This document shows positions 13,501-26,249 of a stretch of 64,000 nt of DNA, piece after piece; the stretch's first letter is position 1; each line of letters begins with the position of its first letter. The notes below the pieces were generated by a model, which searched no databases, was not told the DNA's origin, and saw only the letters and a list, made by a program, of their open reading frames with translations. The stretch is from positions 11,595,850 to 11,659,849 of the forward strand of contig NC_052031.1 in NCBI RefSeq assembly GCF_015832195.1, written 5' to 3'. This DNA is from Motacilla alba alba (lineage: Eukaryota > Chordata > Aves > Passeriformes > Motacillidae). The position numbers and the translations under genes were made by a program.

Positions 13501-15429
13501 GATGAAGTAATTGACAACAGAACCTAAATTCCTGATGTAATTTGAAAGAAGTAGAACATCATGCATTCTTGACAATATTATCCAAATTTATTGAATAAGA
13601 TTAGAGTCTTGCATACAGAATGTTTTCTGCTTTCTGGACCAGAATTTTTTACTTCATGCTCTGTTCTTTGAAAGTAAATTCTATGTAAACCTGATAGGCA
13701 GGTAGGTTTTATAGATTTTGAACTCCTGTCTAGTTAGAGAATCTGCTCAAGGTGATGCCAAGTTTTTTGGTTTTTTTTTTTTTTCTTTATTTGTAGTTCT
13801 ATAAATGATATATGAAATCTTGAGACAAGAGATTTTTGTTGTATTTCATGAAGGGCCTTAGGTCTGCGAAGGTGATGAATCGTGTGATTGGGAATATCTC
13901 TGGGAAGCATCTGGTTTGCTGAGATTTACAACTTAGTGAAGGTTGGTCTTGTACAGTGACTCAAAGAACATATAAATCAACTAAGAGATTTTGGGATGAG
14001 TATCCTTTTCATTCATTCTAGCCCTAGAAAGAGCAGAATTCTTTCTCGGCATCCCATTTCTATCTCTGAGTCTCAGTGCAAATTCTGAGGCTTTGAAATG
14101 TTAAGATATGACCTGCTTTTTTATTTCAGACTGTAAAGAGCATAACAAAGACAGCTCATAAAGGTTCTGGAGATATTTTTAAAGTTTGAAAGAGGACAAG
14201 GCAGAAAACAGTGATAAGTGGAGTGATTATCTGCACCTGGGGTTTCTGTTGAGTACTTATTTATCACCCCTTTTCTCTTTGCCCTGTGAAGTCAATGAAA
14301 TCACTCAGCTGAGTAATAGTGTAAACTTTCAGAAAAGCAGATGTCAACAGGACAGAGATTACAATGAACTGAGATAAGTTACAATACCAGTGAGTAGAAA
14401 TGAAAAACTATTAATTGCAAAAAAAAACTGAAGGGAGAATGATAGTAAAAACAACAGAAGAGTTAACAAGGAAAGGAATGGGGTTGGGAATGATGATGCT
14501 TTTGCTCATTTTGAGAATAAACCTAATGTTCATTTTCAAAATAGCTATTCATTAAGAATATCAAAGAAAAAAAATGGAATTTGCAAGCTGTACTGTAATA
14601 TTTATATTCAAAGCCTTAAGGATTTCCCTTTTCTTTGTACTTTTTCTTGTCACTTGCTGATGAAGACACTGAGTGTCTGTGTTTCTAATGAATACAACTG
14701 TCAGAATAATGTGGCTGTACAAGCAATTAGATCTGTGTTATGAAACAAGGTGCACATATTTTGAGTGCATATGGGAAAGGGCAGGAAAGAATTCACAACT
14801 CTGGTCATAGGTAGAAGCTCCATAATAAGGGGTTGATAGTGCAAATATATGGTCATTAAAAAAAAAAAAAGAAAGGTTTTACTGGCCACTGAATATGAAC
14901 CTATCAGTTACTTGAATGAAAAACTTGATTCTTGTAGTCCTTACAAAATCCCAGTGTAAAACAAGTGCTCACTGTTGAGGACTCAAAGGAGTTAAAGTGT
15001 TCAGTATTTGCTGTGCTGCAATACTACTGAAGCTGCAGGAAACAGAAATTGATATTTCATATGTGTAGTATGGGGAGAAAAAAATCAAAAGAAAATGAAC
15101 ACAGTTGTATAAAAAATACTGTTCCTTCTATTTAGGTCAGCTTCTCTATTTCAAGGAAACCTCATGGGTTTGGCCTTGTTTTGTGACAAATTTTGGTATA
15201 ATTGAATCATTTTATTATTTAGCTAAGGAAATAATGTGAAAAGGTCCAGTTCTGAATAGCATGCAATGATATTAAAATGTTAGCTGGAATGAAAAACTGT
15301 ATTATAATGATGGGGTAATAACAGTGTAGTTAGGAAATACCACTTGCATGTGGCTTACATCTCAATAAACAGAAGAATAAGAAGATCAGTTTATGATTCA
15401 GAGTTGAGAGAATTAGACTTTATCTGAGA
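10577..15429. other. Non-coding unique sequence
   Basis: AT-rich, with simple runs (T-rich 13763-13784, A13 at 14858-14870) and one weak ancient SINE-like match listed separately. The longest frame, 112 codons on the plus strand at 12176-12514, has no recognisable domain, and its codon choice follows the local AT-rich composition. Confidence 0.55.
12841..12890 (+). repeat. Possible degraded MIR/CORE-SINE-like fragment
   Basis: The stretch 'ATAACTTGGTCAAGACCAC' followed by an AG-rich, CAG-containing region resembles the 3' half of ancient MIR-type SINEs, where 'aacttg..caaggtcac' is typical. The match is short and heavily diverged, so it may be coincidence. Confidence 0.25.
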
Positions 15430-16240
15430 AGTGCTGGTCTTGTATCCCCTTCACAGCGGGCATGATGTGGGATCCTTATGCATTTCCTAAGGAATAAAAC
15501 CAGGGCCACACACTTATGGAAACAGAAACAGCTCCGGGTTTTTTGTTGTTTCTATGGAAACAAACTCCCACTTTGTTTACAAGGCAGAGGAAATGCTTTT
15601 TAATGCATGAATTAAGGGCATGAAGCACTGTGCAAAACAGGTGAGCCTCCAGAAATGCTAGGAGTCAAGACCAGCAAAGCCAGCTGGGGCAAAGGCAGGG
15701 TTTAACAAGAGCTCATCTGAGCAGTTTGCTAGTTAAACAGAGGAGAAAACTAAAGCATTAGCTGCTGCTTTAGGGAGGATGGATCACTGCTATTATACCA
15801 ACGAGGGTTTCAGAGGTTCCTAAATTGTCTTCTGTCTCACACTCAAAACTGCCACATTTGAACACTGAAAAATATTGTTTCACTTCCAGCTAAATGCACT
15901 TTAACGGCTTCTAGACAGCCATAAAGCTGAGCAGCAGGCATAATTCTTCCAACAGGATATAACATCCAGTGTGTTTCTTGATTATCCAACTCAGTCTGAT
16001 GCTCTACAGATTTCCAGTGCTTCACACTTTTGTATAAGATGTATTTCTAATAGAATGGATTCATTTACGGGTTGAATATTTTTATTTATGCTATACTGTG
16101 AGGATTTATCAGTCCCCATGAATCTGTATTTTGTAAACCTGCCCTCTAAATTTCCATAACAAGAAACGATTTTATTTCATGATCTCCGTAGCTTGAAGGT
16201 CATATTTGGCTGTCTGCAACATTTTTTTTCAACCCAGGAA
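15430..16240. other. Candidate conserved non-coding block
   Basis: This block is less AT-rich and less simple in sequence than its surroundings. It has even composition, several retained CpGs and no interspersed-repeat signature. A plus-strand core near 15640-15840 and a second near 16060-16230 look constrained to the eye. The one minus-strand frame (15843-16025) is unrecognised. The function is unknown; a long-range enhancer is one possibility. It could equally be an unrecognised old LTR fragment. The call rests on texture alone. Confidence 0.25.
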
Positions 16241-19200
16241 CTTCAGAAAGTTTGGCTGCAGGTCAGTAATTTGGTTTTAGTTAGGCCCAAGTGAAAGGGA
16301 AAATGAAGAAAATTATGAGGTCTATAAATGCTTTGTAGAAAGTGTTTGTTTGAGTCATTAGGGAAAAAACTCAGTATTCAAACCTGTGCATCCACCAGTC
16401 ACAAAATCTTTACTGCTATCCTGTGAATACCTACTTTCACCTCCAATGGTCTGCAAAAAGCCTGCACTAATACAGTAGGATATTGTAGAACATCCCAAGT
16501 TAGGAGGAACCCATAAGGAACTTTGTTGTACTAGGTACTACATATTTTAATTTACTGTAGCAAATTAGTAGTAATTTACTGTAGTAAATTAGCATTTTAG
16601 ATTAATAATGAGAAAAATGCTCTTAAACAATACCTTCCACAAACTCACTGCACAAAATCATTTCCATAGATGTGCTTCTGCTCACTGGTATTAGAGTTAG
16701 CCATTCTGAGACTGCTGTGCTGTCTGCTGCCTTGTCTGCAAGGTTCAGTCATTGAAACTGGTTGTTTGGCTTTCATTCATATCATTTATTCCTGCATCTT
16801 AAGTGAATTTATTAACTTCAGTGATTTTAGAGGCTTTCCTGAATGAGGTGGAATTGGTCCTTTTTCTGCAATAACTCAGAAGAATGCATGGTTGTAATGT
16901 CTGGTGAGCTTGAAGCATGTGACAACAGATTTAAAAGGCAGGAGATGGATAAGTATCCAAAAGAATGAGGTTAGGATTAACACTGTGGCTTTTTGTTTCA
17001 TTCAATCAATCAATGACATTTGTAAGAATCTCTCATGACAGTTCTTTTTCAAACCTACCTAGTAATCCCAAAGGCAGTGGCATTTTTGTTAGGTTCAAAT
17101 ACAGTTGTATTGTTCTTCACTCTCTGATATTTTGATAGTCAAATAAAAACCCTATAATCTTAGTTATCATCCTAGGGTCATGCAATTTTTAGAAAATAAG
17201 ATTGGATGAAACATTAGGTATTCACTTCTATGCATTTTCGATTCTCTCAGCCTTCCAGTTCAGCTGGCGGGTCTTCCTGATGCACTGCAAATACCCATTG
17301 AAAACAAAGTGAGGATTCATTTACTGTGGCGACAGAGAAATGTATTAATACTGACTTGGATACAATAAAAGATGAAAAAGGACAAAAGAGACCTGGACAA
17401 TGTGTACTATTGTACACATTGATTGCTCTGAAATTTCATCATGTTATTTGGACCTGCATGTTATTCAGTGGCAATTAAACCTCATTAGTTTGCTTTTCTC
17501 ATTATTTTTTAAAACCACATTTAATGCCAGGAAAGCTGTTGAACATTGCATATTAGAAAAACTGTTGGCTACATTTTTGTCTTACATGTAGCTGAGGTCT
17601 ACTAGTTTGATGAGGATCTTACATGCCAGAGTAAAGAGAGTTTATACGTTGAGTTACTTTGTTAAATTACATGCACAAGTACCCCTGGAGTTTCCTTCCT
17701 GATGATGCTGTTTTCATTTTGAACTGCTGTTTTGACATTTGTAGAGTTTTAGCAAATGCTTCAGGAAAAGGTCAGTTTATAGCGACATTTTCCCTTTACA
17801 AAAACCTGTGGAGAGGACATTGAATACAGGTTTACTTGGTAAGCCATAACAGATTTAAAAAGAAGTCTTTTTTTACTGTATTTTTGAACACGTGTTTTTC
17901 ACAATCTTTTTGTGTCTTTGAACTATGCTCCAACCTTCTACTAGAAAGTTTTTTTCATGGAACTCCATTCTGAATGTTTTCCTTGCACACTGTTAACTTT
18001 AAAAATATTCCACAGCTTAGGAGTTTTTGATACAAGAATTAGGTGTTTAGAAAACATAAGGCTAGGGTATTAATGTTACTGAAAAAATCAAAATACACTG
18101 AAAGAGCTCCTGCTAAAACCTCTCTGCATGTCTGTGGGGTTGTGCAGTGTTTGCCCCTGGTCAGCTGTCCTGCAGCTATATGAGCAAACTTTTTTCCCTC
18201 CACTCAATTGGGGCTTTTTCACCTGTCAGTTAGTTCTGTAATGGTTTGATATCCACCAAATTAATTAGATACTGTCTAGTAACACAAATCAATACTTTCC
18301 AACACAGCCAGAGCTTCTGTCAATGATGTCATTGAGTAATTTACTGTTTAGGGAATAAATGCCCATTTATTAATGAGAATGTCATCAACCTTTTTTTTTT
18401 TTCCTTGTATTTTTAAAATCAGGATATTCCAGTAAAAACAAAAAATATGGTTCTTCAAAAAGTTCTCTAAATATTAAAGAAGAAGCAGTTCACTTTTTTA
18501 AGAATACAGAGTTACAGCACGAGAAAATATATTGAGAAAAGTATTTCTCTCTGGTATAAGCATGTTCCCTGCCCCTGAGAATTCTGTGCTTTTAGCTATC
18601 CAGGAATTATATTAGTGCCTTAGTAAACACAAAATTTGTTTTTATCAAAGCAAGGCCTCTTAAATTGAAATAACAAACACTTAGAGAAGACTTTTAAGAA
18701 GCTGTTCAATGTTTTTATTGATGAGGTTGTTGTTAGGAAATAAATATGATAGAAAAATGTCCATAAATATATATTTTTAACCTTGGTATTAAAACCATGA
18801 ATGCTGTATGTTTAATGATTGAGGGAATTGGCCTTTAGTCATTATGTACTATACGCTTCTTATACAGCAATGAGACAGAATATGCAAACTGACCTTTTCT
18901 TTGAATGAATTAGAAGTTCTGCTGAATTCTCAGGACTGTGTGTACAGAGCTCATTAGAGCTGTCAAATTACCTGTGCTCACTGAGCTGGTAGGACAGTGT
19001 GGCAGCAATATTTTATGTGGCCAGATGATGAAAGTCCCATGAGCAAAATGACTCAGTTCAACTTGGATGAAAATACTGGTCAGAATATGTCAATGACATA
19101 TATTTAGTCAAACATTCTATAACCACTCTACCACCAGAAAACAGAGAGATCTGATTAGAAATACTTGGTGAATTTGATGGATGAGGAAGATGAAAATACC

Positions 19201-20802
19201 CACACCAACATTATCCCCTTTTTGAGAGTCAGTAGACATTCATGTGAATTTTCAGTCTTTTTGTTTTCTATTTTTCAATGTCTGTCATTTCATAGGGGAT
19301 TATTTTTCAGCATGTATGTAGCATGCCCTTACTGACAAACTCAAAAGATAATATTTTTGATTCCATCAAGTCAGAACAAATTTCTTCCCAAATTGTTTGC
19401 TTCTCTTTTGATGACCTAAATTGTATAAGAAGAGCATCTTCAAATAAAATCTATGTTCATATGTAGTAAATGAAAAGCAGTTATTAAACAGTTATAACAG
19501 TGTTATAACTAGGCCAATGAGAATATGCATAGCCTGTACTCCTCTGAACTGCTGCTACACAATTGTTTTTGATAGATTCACTTACAAAATGATAATATTC
19601 ATGGCAGAACACATTGTCATATCTTAAGTAGAAACAGTGTAGATGTCTCATTAATTGATTCTTTACTTTAAAGGAAATACATATATTTACAAGATATTAA
19701 TGGCTTTAGTCTTGGACAGAAAATTGCAGGGAAATGAAAGTGCAAGTGATATGCAATACAATATTCAAGCATTAATGTTATGTGTAATATTGAATTTTTC
19801 ATATCTTTCTCTGACAAAAATGTCCTCAACTGATCCATAAGAACTTTAAAAGAGCTTTCCTAGCAGTATTAGCCATACTTTTTTAAAAGCATTTTTTATA
19901 AGATTTGTTCTATTTTCACCCAGCTTGGCTTACCATTGTTTCATGGGTTTCTGTTGGTAGCCTCTTCAACTATAATAATTTATTACCTTTCATTTTTTGT
20001 GTTCAAGCCAAATGAACAGATTGCATGAATTATTTCTTTTCCATACTAAGTAAATGATTCCATCAGACATTTTTTAAGTAAGATTTTTTTTTCCATTCTT
20101 CAGCTCAAAGTAGTGAAACTTTCAAAAAATTTCCAGTCTAAGCTCTGTCAATGAAAATCTCTTTCCTCTTTCCCTTTCCTGTCTTGTTTCTCCATGAAAA
20201 TTCAGTAGTGAAGAGAAACCTGCCAGCAGAGCAATTGCCCATCTGACCATGTTCACTCAGTCTGAGTCATAGTCCATCCTGTTCTTAATTGACTAGTGAT
20301 TATTTGGGGAATTTAAATATTCTGTCTATTATGAAAGGGCCTAACTGAATTTTTTAGCCTAAATATCCAGTGCCAGAAGGTTTCAGGTTAAGACTCAATG
20401 CTCCTAAACATGTATGTAGGAATTAAATGCTAAATACTGAGAATACAACTTTGTTTTGTTTTGATTTTAAAGTGGTGATTCAAAACTATATCCTTACCAT
20501 AGGTCTGTGTACTTGCTGGAGTTAGGGCATGAGTGACCCTGCTGAAATTGTTGAAATTAACTATACATAGAATTAAATATGTGACTTTTTGTTTTCTCAG
20601 TCTGTGCCTTTAATGCAAAAATAAAAAACAGTTTAATGAGGCTTGTACGCTCCCTGAAACAAAATAAGAGAGTTAACCATGCTTCTTTATGCCACTACAT
20701 TTTCCAAAGCCTGTAACAGTTGTCAGCTGGAGTAACTTGGGAAACATAATTCTGAGTTTTCAGTAATGTAAGAGAATAGAGGTTTCATGACAGAAGGAAG
20801 AG
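16241..20802. other. Non-coding unique sequence
   Basis: AT-rich unique sequence with simple runs (T12 at 18391-18402) and a (CAAT)3 at about 17003-17015. No exon, RNA gene or transposon fragment is recognised. Frames at 17400-17591 and 19655-19840 are unremarkable. Confidence 0.6.
16549..16592. repeat. Two-copy 24-bp tandem duplication
   Basis: A 20-base unit (AATTTACTGTAGCAAATTAG) at 16549-16568 is repeated at 16573-16592 with one change (C to T at unit position 13). A 4-base spacer, TAGT, separates the copies. The second unit is also nearly its own reverse complement over 18 bases, so the stretch can fold as well as slip. Confidence 0.85.
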
Positions 20803-20844
20803 ATATATCCTATTCAGTAAAATAGGATATATTGGATATATCCT
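20803..20844. repeat. Perfect 12-bp inverted repeat plus adjacent palindrome
   Basis: Arms ATATATCCTATT (20803-20814) and AATAGGATATAT (20821-20832) are perfect reverse complements around a 6-base spacer (CAGTAA). Directly after it, GGATATATCC (20835-20844) is a perfect 10-base palindrome built from the same words, so the local strand can form alternative hairpins. No protein-binding role is implied by the sequence alone. Confidence 0.9.
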
Positions 20845-23833
20845 ATATCTGCATATTTGGAAAATGTTCAGGAAATAACAGTAAGATAAGACTGATTCTA
20901 ATTCTAGAAAAGCTGAGAGAATCCAAATAATCTGAACATATATAGTATAAAGAAGAAAAGAGAAATGAAATCTGACTTGATCATGCAAAAAAGTACTTAA
21001 GAGGTAGTTATGGAAAAAATAGTTTATGAGAGCAGGAGCATTTTACTTTAAAAGACAAAGACTAATAAAAACTAGAGCTGAGGACTGGATGAGATCTGAA
21101 AAGAAAAGCAGGAGAGCAGATGGCGCTGCAGCTCACCCTGGAGATCGGGGATTGTTCACTTGATTGTTCAGGCTTCTATGATCTTTTACAGTGTTAAATT
21201 GATTTCTGTTGAGCATAATGGTGGTTAAAGCATTGGGTTTAAGTGGAGACACCTGTGTTCAGGGTTCTTAAAAGCAAGTCATTCCCTTCATGCTTTTCCT
21301 AGGAAGAGTCTCTAGGTCAATGAGACACGATTGATACAGGATTTGCTGTATGAAATCCTGTGTGGGCCATGCCTTTGAAAAGGTCAGATTAATCTATCAC
21401 ATCTTCCTGTGAAAGGCATTTTCTTACAGCCTGCAGCTTTCCTTAATTGCTTGCTGTGCCTACATCAGTAGTAGAAATAATAAAGAATTTTCTACATGTT
21501 TTGTCCAATGTATCAGCTGAGCCTTCATTCTCTGTATTTCGTTTTCAAATTCTCTGTATTTCTGGATTTGGTAATGATCATGTATTTCTGCATTATGTTG
21601 AAGAAAGGAAATTCATGATTTATCCTGTAGCTAAATTCCAAACCTTGCACTTGATTCAGACGTCTCCCATTGGGCAGGGAGGGAGGTGCACCTGTGTGTA
21701 TCCCACAGGGGCTGCACACACAGGAGAATGCCCAGGGTAGCTCTAAGGACCTGCTGGAGCTCCTGAGTGCTGGTGCATCGAGTGGGATTGTGTAAAAGTC
21801 GCATGCTGCTCTGATACTGCACTTGCATTCCTGGGTGATGGTGAGCAAGTCAAACACAATGACAAGAGTTTGTAAGCCAAGCAGAAGTGGTAAAGGTTGC
21901 TTCTGCATTAGAGGTTAGCATCTAAAAGGCAGCTGAATAAAGACAAGTGAAGAGTCTGGAAGGCATTTAGGCATAAAATATCCCATATATATATCCCATA
22001 ATTTGCATCCGCTCTTTTAACTTAAAAAAATCATTCTTTTAAAAGGTTAAAAAAGTAAGAAAAAATAGTAAAGATGCCATTCCATTTATATATTTTTGCA
22101 CTGTGCAAAGGCTGATTTCAATATGCCAAGCAATCAGAGAATTACATATCTAAATATTTCTAATTACTTTAAAAGTAATGCTGCATATTCTTTCATGTTA
22201 GTGTAGTGCTGTGCAATTTTCAGTATCTGTGAATAATACTATTTTCTTCTAGCTGATCTGCAGTGAACTTCAAAATTTGTTGCTCTAATTTGGTCATGCC
22301 AGAGTGCACTTATTTTCTTCATGGTATCAAAAATTTTTTTTTTTTTTTCTATTCACTCACTTAAAATTACAGTGTTCTGTAAAAAGTATTGAGTATTATA
22401 AAAAATCAATTTAGGGTCAAATATATACTGAATGTGTTTTCTGCAAGGCTATAAAATATTTCAGAGTGTAAATGAGTGCTAAATTTTACATTTAGTTAAG
22501 AAGTTTATCACCTTTTAAAGTTTTATTTCATCTCTCTCTGAGATATGCAATCACTTCCACTGGAGCACTTAAAGTTAGTAGTCCACTGGAGCACCGGTGG
22601 ATATTTTCTGGAAACTGCTTGGTCAGTTTCATTTTATTACTGTGTAAAGTGCTTTGAAATACCTTAAGTATTAAAGAAATGTTTCTAAAAAGTGATATTC
22701 TGTTATGTGTAGTGTTATGTGCAAAGATTATCGAGGAGGTCACACTGGCTAATCAGAATGGTTCCCTTGGGCCGTTAAAAAAAAAAAAATCTAAGACTAA
22801 ATAACTACTAGCAGTTTTTTTGAATAAATGAAAAGATAAACACTAGTTTAGTACTTGAAAAGTATTGCATGGGGTTTTTTTATTTCTAATAAAGCTAGAG
22901 AGAAATTGCAGTTTTCTTCTCACTTATGTCATCTCATAAGTGTTCTCTTTGAATTTTATTTATTCTGTTTTAGGAGGGTGAGTGAATAATTTCATCAATT
23001 TTGTGTTACTTCAATATGTTTCTCCTAATTTTAACGAAAACCATTTTAGTGTTCTCTAATAATTTATATATCATGTTTTTACAGCAGGAAGAAAAACATC
23101 CTCAAGCTATAACCTCTGTTGTCTACTGTGAAATTATTAGTATTTATTCAGAGTCTGAAGTCTGAAAAATATAGTCAAAAATCTTATCACAAGAGATTAT
23201 TGGATGATCAAAATTTACCTGGATTAAAAATTTAGAAGTGGCTGTCCTATTACTTAGTGCTGAACCCTTTTCTCAGTTGAGATGTGAATGCTCTAAAACT
23301 TAGGCTACAAGCTTAACTTTACAAGGAAGATGGGCATATATATTTTAAATGCTGCTTTACAGTGTAGGGTTTTTTCGTTCATTTTTTTATCAGGAAGCCT
23401 CTAGGTTTGTTGGTTTAAAATAGATATCCTGATTAAAATTAACGAGTCCAACACTTTCTTCCATTACAGCAATATTAAATCCAGCTACATTTTAAAAAAA
23501 GGTTAAGGTACACAAACTTATTCAGCCATCTAAAATACAAGGAGAACCTGCTGTTTGCTTCACATTCTTTGTGTTTTACACAAAAGGCAACATGTGAAGC
23601 TGAACTGAAATCTAAGAGCTTATATTGGCAGTACTATTATTGCCCTTCCGAGGAAAGGTAAAAGATATCAAGGAGCTGTAAATCATTTTGGTGAATAAAG
23701 GAAGAGTAGTGTACAGGGTATACTCATTTGTTGAGATTTCTCTACATTCTTTCTTTCCCCTCAGTCTCCAATAAAGGTTCTTGCAAGCTTGAGACAGATG
23801 CCTGTTACCTTCTAGAGAGCTCTAACCTGACTC
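20845..23833. other. Non-coding unique sequence
   Basis: AT-rich, with T15 at 22334-22348 and A13 at 22777-22789. A more GC-rich patch at 21640-21850 carries overlapping frames on both strands (longest 127 codons, minus, 21525-21908). None resembles a known protein, and frames open on both strands at once argue against coding. Confidence 0.55.
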
Positions 23834-24055
23834 TTAGAATGAGTTTCTCGTGGTGAAAGAAACTTCAGCAGAGCTGAAAGACCAAGGCAACAAATTATCA
23901 TCTTTGATGCTCACAACATCTCCTTCCAGTTCAATTTTTTGCACAGCAATGAAGTCAGGGAATTTTCCCCCCAATTTGGACAGAAGGTCTGTGCCAGGAA
24001 GATTAACTAAACAGATTAAGTGCAGTAACTTTTGTGGCTTGTCTAACAGAACCAT
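23834..24055 (-). pseudogene. Doubtful retroviral pol remnant
   Basis: A 73-codon minus-strand frame contains 'LPGTDLLSKLGGKF' at about residues 19-32. The pattern Leu-x-Gly-x-Asp-Leu-Leu-x-Lys-Leu-Gly loosely recalls the segment between protease and reverse transcriptase in gammaretrovirus-like pol genes. There is no protease active-site motif upstream and no reverse-transcriptase motif downstream on this strand, so a chance match is likely. If real, it would be a very short, dead fragment with a stop right after it. The overlapping plus-strand frame (23850-24062) has no known features. Confidence 0.15.
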
Positions 24056-26244
24056 GCAGTGACATTCACAGTGCAGTATGACTACAGTGCTATGTCTTTG
24101 AACCCACAGCCAGGGACCACTTCATGCACTCTCTCAGCATGGCATAAGGCAGTTTAATAGGGCATAGCAATACTACAAAGTCACTTGGAGCAGGAATAAA
24201 GACTGCTCTAATTACATTAAATTCTTACCAGAATTTTGCTGTAGAGTCGGAACTTAGACAGAAAGACCTGATAGACAGGAAAAAAAATAGCAGCCAAAAA
24301 TCCAGATCATTACAATAAGTATTTAAGAATATTAAGAATCAGCCAAAGTCATGTTTATCACGCTTAAGAGTTAGTTTCCTGCTTGAGACAGTCTTTCTCA
24401 TAACATTATGAGAACTAAGGAAAAAAGATAACAGAAACGTTGTCAGTTTTGCTTGCAGTTAGTAAATCTATCTTTTACTGACAGAATTTTGTCTCACAAT
24501 AGTGAGATCTGTCCCTTTAATGCTAAGAATACATGAATTAAAGAATCCTCTTTCTGAGTTCTTGCGTATATGAAAAACCACAGTGCCAACAAAAGTGTCC
24601 ATTGTGCATGTAACTGCTGTATTAATAAAAGATAGGTTTGTGACCTTTGACTCCTAAACTGCAAATTTGGGCAGAGGATCAGACCTAAGCCTAATATTTG
24701 AAAATAATTTTATTAATTGTAAATGACCATATGCCAGATTTCATCAGTATAATGGATTGGTTAGAAGACACATTCATGCCTGTTGCATGTTTGAAAAGTC
24801 TTGTGCCAAATATAACCCTTAGATAGCAACAGGACCTAGCAAACCATGGTAAAAGGCCATGGACAATGTGTGGTTTTCCTTTAGTCCTGGTTCTTCCCCA
24901 GGGTGGCTTTGAAAACTCATAAACCCATCCTCCCTTAGCCAAACATAAGGTAGCTTGATTTGCAAACAACTATCTTTCATGCTATTTACCTTTCTTATGC
25001 TGCACCCAGCATATCTTGCAGGCTGGTTTTTACACTAATAAAACCCAGTGGAAGGCATGATTGGGGACCATTAACCTTTAGAACACAAAAAGCTTAAGCT
25101 CAGGGAATATTTCTGAGCTGCCTCATAGGGCTTTGAAGCCACTGCTTCCATCCTTCATCTAAATTGCCTGAATTCATTTTCAGGGCTGATAAACTGTCAA
25201 GTGAATTATGAGACATGGGCCTTGGGTTAATTTATAGAAATGCTCCTTCACCAATGCTGAGTAAATCCACTTTCCTTTGTTGGCTATACCTGCTTCAGCT
25301 TTCAGAACTTATTTTGGCCCTTTACAACCTCTGCATTTCAAACTCTCCTTTCTTCACTTTTAAAAAAACTAATTTACTAAATAGATTATTAGGGAGGGGC
25401 ATTTTTTATCTAATCTTTCACACTCATTTGGATACAGTAGTAGCAATACAATATGAAACAGATGGTCAAGTTGACTTATTAATTATTTTTTTTATTAAGA
25501 TGAGAAAGTCTGTGTCACTATTCTGCCAGCACTTCACCTGTCAAAAATTAGTTCAAAGGAATAATTCACCTTTTATCTTCCTATATTCAATGGCTAGACA
25601 GACTGCAATTTATGCTTATCTGGCTAGCTGAGTTCAGAGGCAATTACAAGGAAATCCTGTACTTGCCAGTTACCTTTCAGTGTTGGGCTTTGGCTCTTTA
25701 TTTCCATATGTGTTCAATGTAGGTAATATGGAACTGGAAATAGCTTGGCTGTCCCTTTTTAATTAACTATTTTGCATATTTTATAGATGAGGGAGACTGG
25801 TACCTCAAGCTGAGATATTTAGAGTGTATTCCCATTAAAATTAGTAACAAGAAACAATTAATCACTGACATGTTCTGCTTACCTTTGGGTAGTTTTCAGA
25901 TTGACATTAATGTTCATATTTAAATATTTGTATGATTGGACAAAAATATCATAATAACTAGAGTATAAATTGTTTTACTGAGAGAAAAGTTGTGAATATA
26001 TTTCTTTGGAAAAAGAGACAAAATTAAACTGTTCACACTACTTTGGGGTTTCTTTGCATACATCATTGTCATCTCTTAGCACTTCAGTTTGGGTAAAATC
26101 TATTTATACTTCAATCTTTATAGTATATGCATGATTAGTTCTCAAATCTTGTATCAACAAGATCCTTTTCATGGTAATGGTTAAAAAAACCTTGCATGTG
26201 TAGCAATTATATGTAATATGCCCCTAGAGAATGCTTAGATTTAG
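24056..26244. other. Non-coding unique sequence
   Basis: AT-rich. The 138-codon plus-strand frame at 25215-25631 is hydrophobic and AT-driven, without recognisable domains or a convincing start context. I regard it as chance. Nothing else is recognised. Confidence 0.55.
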
Positions 26245-26249
26245 CATCT
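26245..26249. other. 5' target-site duplication of LTR
   Basis: CATCT directly precedes the TG that opens the LTR, and the same five bases directly follow its closing CA. A perfect 5-bp duplication marks the integration site. Duplications of this length are typical of several retrovirus-like classes, including ERVL elements. Confidence 0.85.

Noticed and set aside
21525..21908. 127-codon minus-strand gene
   Set aside because: Opposing frames are open over the same GC-richer patch, and no known motif appears.
25215..25631. 138-codon plus-strand gene
   Set aside because: Hydrophobic translation with AT-driven codons, no domain and no support from neighbours or splice sites.
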